From assembly GCA_013396995.1 (NCBI GenBank), contig VWZP01002229.1, forward strand, positions 100,588-164,587: DNA of 64,000 nt, given 5' to 3'. A model generated the notes under the pieces. That model was given only the letters and a program-made list of their open reading frames with translations. It was not told the DNA's origin and ran no database searches. How positions within the stretch are numbered: position 1 is the first letter of the stretch; each line of letters starts with the position of its first letter. The translations under genes were made by a program, and so were the position numbers. Positions 59,301 to 64,000 of this stretch are shown in pieces. This stretch comes from Dicaeum eximium (Eukaryota; Chordata; Aves; Passeriformes; Dicaeidae).

Positions 59301-62300
59301 ATGTTTTAGCATTTCCTTTTCCTCACTTGAATTTTGCACAGGAGGGCACTTACCATCGGAGACAACAGCCAAAGGATCCTCTGGTGTGTTGGTAGGGCTT
59401 GGCAGAACTGGGATTCTCTCGCAGGACATTTTGCTGACTGCCTCTACTCGAATCTTTGGAGTCCTGGTTTCTTTTCTGAGCTCCCAGCAGTGGGCAGCTC
59501 CTGCAAGCCTCTGCTTCCAGTGGACACCTTTCCCTCTCCCTTTATGGGATCCTGAGGTTTTAAAGTAAACAATTCATTCTTGTTCTGATAAGTCATATTA
59601 AAATATTGATCTGGGGGAGGGAGATGACCCTCACTGCAGTGAGCTGGAGTCACCTTTAGTCAGACTAAAGAATGGAAAAAAAGCTCAGAGACCTCAATTT
59701 TCTCTGTTCCTTCAGAGAGCACATGTGGGGAGGGAAAAATGCAAAAGATAAGGGGGTTTCAGCTCTTTGTTTTGCTGAACCCTGAGATGAAGAGTGCTTA
59801 CTCTGGCTGCATATTAATTGCTTACTTCTGCCAGTGAGACTGATTTCATCAGTTCCTCAGGTCACAGTGCTCATCTCATGTTCACTGCTGGGGCTTGCCA
59901 ATCTTTTTTCTTTCTTAAATTTTGATGACTGTCTGCTTTGCTTGGGAATTTTCAGATTTTACTTTCCAGCACACCTAGGAGGTAGGGGAAAAAGCCTGGC
60001 TTTGGCTGAGCCTGTGTGAACACCACTGGCAAACCCAGGAATGGTACACACCTCCCAGGACCTCATCCAACAATGAGACCATTGCATAAATGTCCCCTTA
60101 AGAGCCTGATGAATTTCACTTTTTTTGTGAAGGCTAAAATAGGATTTGAACCTGAGATTTTCTCTGAAAATAAAATAAAATCACATTTTGAGTATGAGAA
60201 CATTTGCTAGTTAACTAACAGGTGTTTCATCACTTACTGCCATTACCATACTTCTGTTCCATTAGAACATTTTGGAACAGTCTGAAGTAATAGTTTGGGG
60301 GTTTAGGAAAGTTTTCAATATAAATACTTCACAAAAGTGAGGAGCCAGGTCACTTTACTGATTTTGGATGGATGTGTCCATCCAGCAGCAGAAAACCACC
60401 ATGAAATCAAATCTGGAAAACATTCAGTCTCTTGCCCTCTCCTTCTTACACACTCTTAGCTACCAGTTGATGACACATCTTTTCTTCTTAATGCTGTCTT
60501 GGACTGCAAATCTGTCATGGCAAGAATAATCTACTGTTTCCTAAAATGCTGATTTCTAATCCCAGTCCTGTTATGTAAATAGTAATTCCTCGTTTGGGAC
60601 TGGTGCATGCACACAGTGTAAAGATGACAAAATACTACTTCTACTAGTTATGCCCTAGTAGTAGAACAAGTTTTGGGGAAAGTAGGTATCTAAAAATGAC
60701 CTGTGCAATTATATCAGCATCCTGTGTGCAAACTCCTTATGCTACTCTGAAAGTACAGATGTGCATTTGAAGTCTACAGAAGCATATCTGACAATATGCT
60801 TAATCAGAAAAAGAGGACAAAAGACCTCATATTAAAAATAAAACAACGAACCTAAAACCAAAATGCCACAAGTTGTCCAAAACTAGCAGAAAAAAACCTC
60901 AAATGTGCTACTTTTAATCACAGCAGAAACACCACTTACTTGCTATTTGTGGGTTGTGTTTCTGGGAGGGAAAAAAAAGCAGTTTCCCTCAAAATGGGGC
61001 TCTCCAACTGTAGGTGAAGCACTGGTCACTCCACAGGGAGCCTGAGGAAAGTCTGGAACTGTATTGCAACATCCAGTACTGCTGCAGACTGGTTGGGGTC
61101 CAGTTCTCTGAAATGAAATGCCAAAGTATTGGGAAATTCCTGGAAAAAGAAAAGGAACTGGTTTGTTTAAATGTTACTAAAGGTGACACAGGGACAGATA
61201 ATGCAACAGAAGTTGCACATACACCTGAGGGCCAGATTCTTCCCTTGGAAATATGTACCTATGACCCCAAGCAAAATCATCTAACTTTGAAATGCAGTCT
61301 AAATGTTAGGCTGGCACTGCTCAGAGCAGAGGACTCGGTCCTGTGGTCTCCAAAAGTCCCTTCAGCCTAAATTATTCTGTGCTTCCATTTCATATGCAGA
61401 GCTCCTGCTCCTTACTCACTCCTGTGAGTAAGGTGTCACTAGACAAAGGACATGATTTGATCCCTATAAAAGTTCTTTCCTCTCATTTTTCTTACATACA
61501 ATGTGGAGCATATGTTGAGGGAAATGGAAATGTCTTTTCTGTGCAGAAACAGTGGAAGAACAGCTTCAAAACTGAAGGAATAATTGCAGGGGCAAAAACC
61601 TGAGCTGTATCTTTGTGGCTTTACTCCAGCACATAATCAATACTCTTCAACTGATTTGAGGCTGGCTATTTAATCCATGGAAAAATCCTGTCGCTGTCCC
61701 ACCAGGCGTGGGCATGGCTCCCTTGGCTTAAACTTCCAGACAAATCTGGGTCAAAGATTTAGGCCAGAATCTTTTATGGAGAAAAATGACACATATCCAA
61801 AAGTTGAACTAAATTTATCCCTTTGCCTTCTTAATGTCAGTGACTGTGCTGACTCACATCACTTTTGGATATGGCCATATAATTTTTGAGAGGACATTGC
61901 CATAGGAATTCTTGCGCTCAGAGTAGACAAAGGTGGTGTTTATCAGCTTATCCCAGAGTACTGCAGCATTCAAGGGGCATATTTACCATGATCTCGTGGA
62001 CAGAGGTAAGGGCTACGAGTGCTGGGATAGATCAGATCCCAGAGGAGAAATGCTGTGATCCTTGTCAGGCAATGGCCACTGGTTAAAGATTACCTGTGAT
62101 GGTCACTCTGATGGCTGGGTAGAGAAAGATTAACTCAGAGCAGCAGAAAGCTGAGCAAAGGTCTTTAACCTGGAAGCCATGATCTCTTCTGATTTCTGCT
62201 GAGGATCAGTAAACGAAATTGATTGGAGTTTCCCAATCATCAAACTCATTACATCAGTTCTGGATCATCCTGGCATTTCCTGTAACCATTCTCCCTCTGA

Positions 62301-63357
62301 CAGAGAGAATCCGGGTTGGGGATTATCTTCAGATTAGGAGAGTAAGGTCTGGCTGACAGTGTACCCTCCATGGCATTGCTGTTTCCCCAGCAAAATAGTG
62401 GTGGGCAGAATTTAAGCAATTTTGCTGTAAACAGAAGGCTAACACAAAAAACTTGTATTTACCAGTCCCTCAGGGCAACTCCTCTTCCCCCAGGAGATCT
62501 GCTGGCTCTGCAGAGGTGTGCTGGACACAGCAGTGTATGAGGGGTACCCTAGGGTGGGTTTGAGGGAGCACTTCCAGCTCTGTTAGTGTCCCCTGAGCTG
62601 CACATGAGGATAAGCAGCTTTATTAATTTTTTTGTCTCTGCAAGTAAGAATCCTGTTACAATCCACTTCTCAGAACTTGAAGAGACTTCGGTGACCCAAA
62701 CTCTGTCAGTCCCTAGCCTAGTCTGTGCCTGGGGCTGAGGGTGGCTCTGCTGAGGGGCCCTGTGCCCTGCCCCTGTCCCTGTGTGAGCCCAGCCCCAGCA
62801 CCAAGGCCTGGGAGAGTAACAAAGAATGTGCCATTGAGTGTTTTGTGTGACATTGTAGGCACTTTCCTTGCTACATGGGAACTATTTTACCAACTCATTT
62901 ATCACCCTGTATAGCATGAAATTGCATTTCCCATGGCTATTCCAGTCCTGTTTGCCATGGCTCTGCTGAACTGAAGCCTTTTTCACAAAATCCTGATTTC
63001 AAGACCTCAGAGAAAAATAAGCTGCTTTTTTTCCCCCCCAGTCTATCCCTGTGAGTAATCCAGACCAACAGGTTTGAGGGGCAGGTTGTGGCTGCTCATG
63101 TGCGGCTGGTCTGTAATTACTTAGGTTGGTGCAGGTGCTGAGAAAAGAAGGACTAAAGTGGGGAGGAAAGTGAGGCAGCAGCTTTTGTGAAAGAGTTGAA
63201 GTGCTCTCTTTCCCCAGGGGAAGTATTTGGAGCATTGGTAACTGGAGAATGCTCCAGAAAGGGTTTGCTTCCAGTGAGCAGAGGCCGGGTGCCAGTGGCA
63301 GCATGAGCCCTTGTTACTTGGCCAGGGATAACTGGGAAGTTTCCGTGTCAAAACTAG
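56388..63357. other. Non-coding region upstream of mir-122
   Basis: About 7 kb with no recognised coding exon or transposon. The primary mir-122 transcript should come from this side on the minus strand, so its promoter is expected here or beyond the window. I could not identify it with confidence. Confidence 0.5.
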
Positions 63358-63690
63358 GGAATCCCAGAATGGTTTGGGTGGGAAGGGATTTTAAAGGTCA
63401 TCTCAATCCACCCTTATGGGCAGGGGTGCCTTCCACTCTCCCAGGTTGCTCCAACCCGGCCTATGACACTCCCAGCAATGGGCCACCCACACCTTGTCTG
63501 GGCACCCTGTGCCAGGGCCTCATCACCCTCACAGCTGAGAAGTTCTTCCCAATATCCCAGCTAATCCTGCCCTCTGGAAGTGTGAAGCCAGTCCCTGTGT
63601 TCTGTGAGTCCAGGCCCTTGTCCCAGGTCCCTCCCCATCCCTTCTGTGAGCCCCTTAGGTGCTGCAAGGCTGCTGTGTTGCAGGGAACCT
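63358..63690 (-). mobile_element. CR1 LINE fragment, 3' part
   Basis: Plus-strand text runs as the reverse complement of the CR1 3' region over about 330 bases: 'atcccagaatggtttgggt' at the element's 3' end, then 'cagggcctcatcaccctcac', 'gaagttcttcccaatatcc' and 'taatcctgccctctggaag'. The longest and best-preserved CR1 piece in the window. Confidence 0.9.
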
Positions 63691-64000
63691 GCGCACAGAA
63701 ACAGCAGGGGGGTGAAATATGGATCTTAAGCTCAAAATAAAGTGAGCATTGGCAGCTCCTGACCTAGCCCTGGGAATTGCAACATTATGTATCCAAAGAA
63801 TGGAAAGAAGAATTATTAATGTACTGTACAGGCTGTAGAAACAGGCATGGGAGTTACACAGATGTTCAGGCATGCTGGAAGTTAACTAGTCCTGATTAAG
63901 ATCAGGTGTGAAGGTGGCTCAGGGATCTTGTCTTGGTTTTTTACTCTAAACTGAGTCTTAGTGTGGTGAGGGCTTCACAGTTGTTTCTGCCAAGTTGGAG
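63691..64000. other. Non-coding right edge
   Basis: Nothing recognised in the last 310 bases. Confidence 0.5.

Noticed and set aside
56388..64000. HNF1-like and HNF4-like short motifs, for example GTTAACTAAC near 60210
   Set aside because: Such short matches are expected by chance over 7 kb, and none is clustered or tied to a visible start site.

Overview
This window is vertebrate nuclear DNA, most likely from a bird. It carries multi-exon genes with GT-AG introns, several truncated CR1 retrotransposon pieces (the dominant avian interspersed repeat), small introns, and the vertebrate gene order ZNF532 - MALT1 - ALPK2 - mir-122 seen in human 18q21. A turtle or crocodilian is not formally excluded, but MALT1 in about 18 kb suits a bird. 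No bacterial, viral or CRISPR content was found.

Layout. Positions 1-250 are a GC-rich, CpG-rich edge, probably the promoter or first exon of the minus-strand neighbour ZNF532 (inferred from gene order only). 250-10190 is intergenic with two CR1 fragments. 11529-29201, minus strand, is a complete MALT1 paracaspase gene. I could join 17 coding exons whose splice phases all agree, giving 814 residues, against 824 in human. Directly upstream of its start codon (29285-30805) is a striking tandem array of 32-bp units organised into a 208-bp higher-order repeat. 30806-38737 is mostly non-coding, with a short gap of N at 34840-34861 and a GC island near 35.2-35.7 kb that may hold the first exon of the next gene. 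38946-55113, plus strand, is ALPK2: two very large exons encoding acidic, probably disordered sequence, then an Ig-like domain and a C-terminal alpha-kinase domain (10 coding exons, about 1830 residues seen). About 1.2 kb past the ALPK2 stop, on the opposite strand, lies the hairpin of the liver microRNA mir-122 (about 56300-56387). The rest, to 64000, is non-coding with one CR1 piece at 63358-63690.

How the parts relate. MALT1 and ALPK2 are divergently arranged around the minisatellite. mir-122 converges on ALPK2, so its primary transcript would run antisense into the ALPK2 3' end. MALT1 is the protease and scaffold of the CARD-BCL10-MALT1 complex that activates NF-kB. Its catalytic His and Cys and its three TRAF6-binding motifs are present, but the known human self-cleavage Arg149 is a Trp here. 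Three consecutive microexons (33, 27 and 33 nt) are all symmetric and frame-neutral, and the first matches the alternatively spliced human exon 7. I could not find the N-terminal Ig domain of ALPK2.
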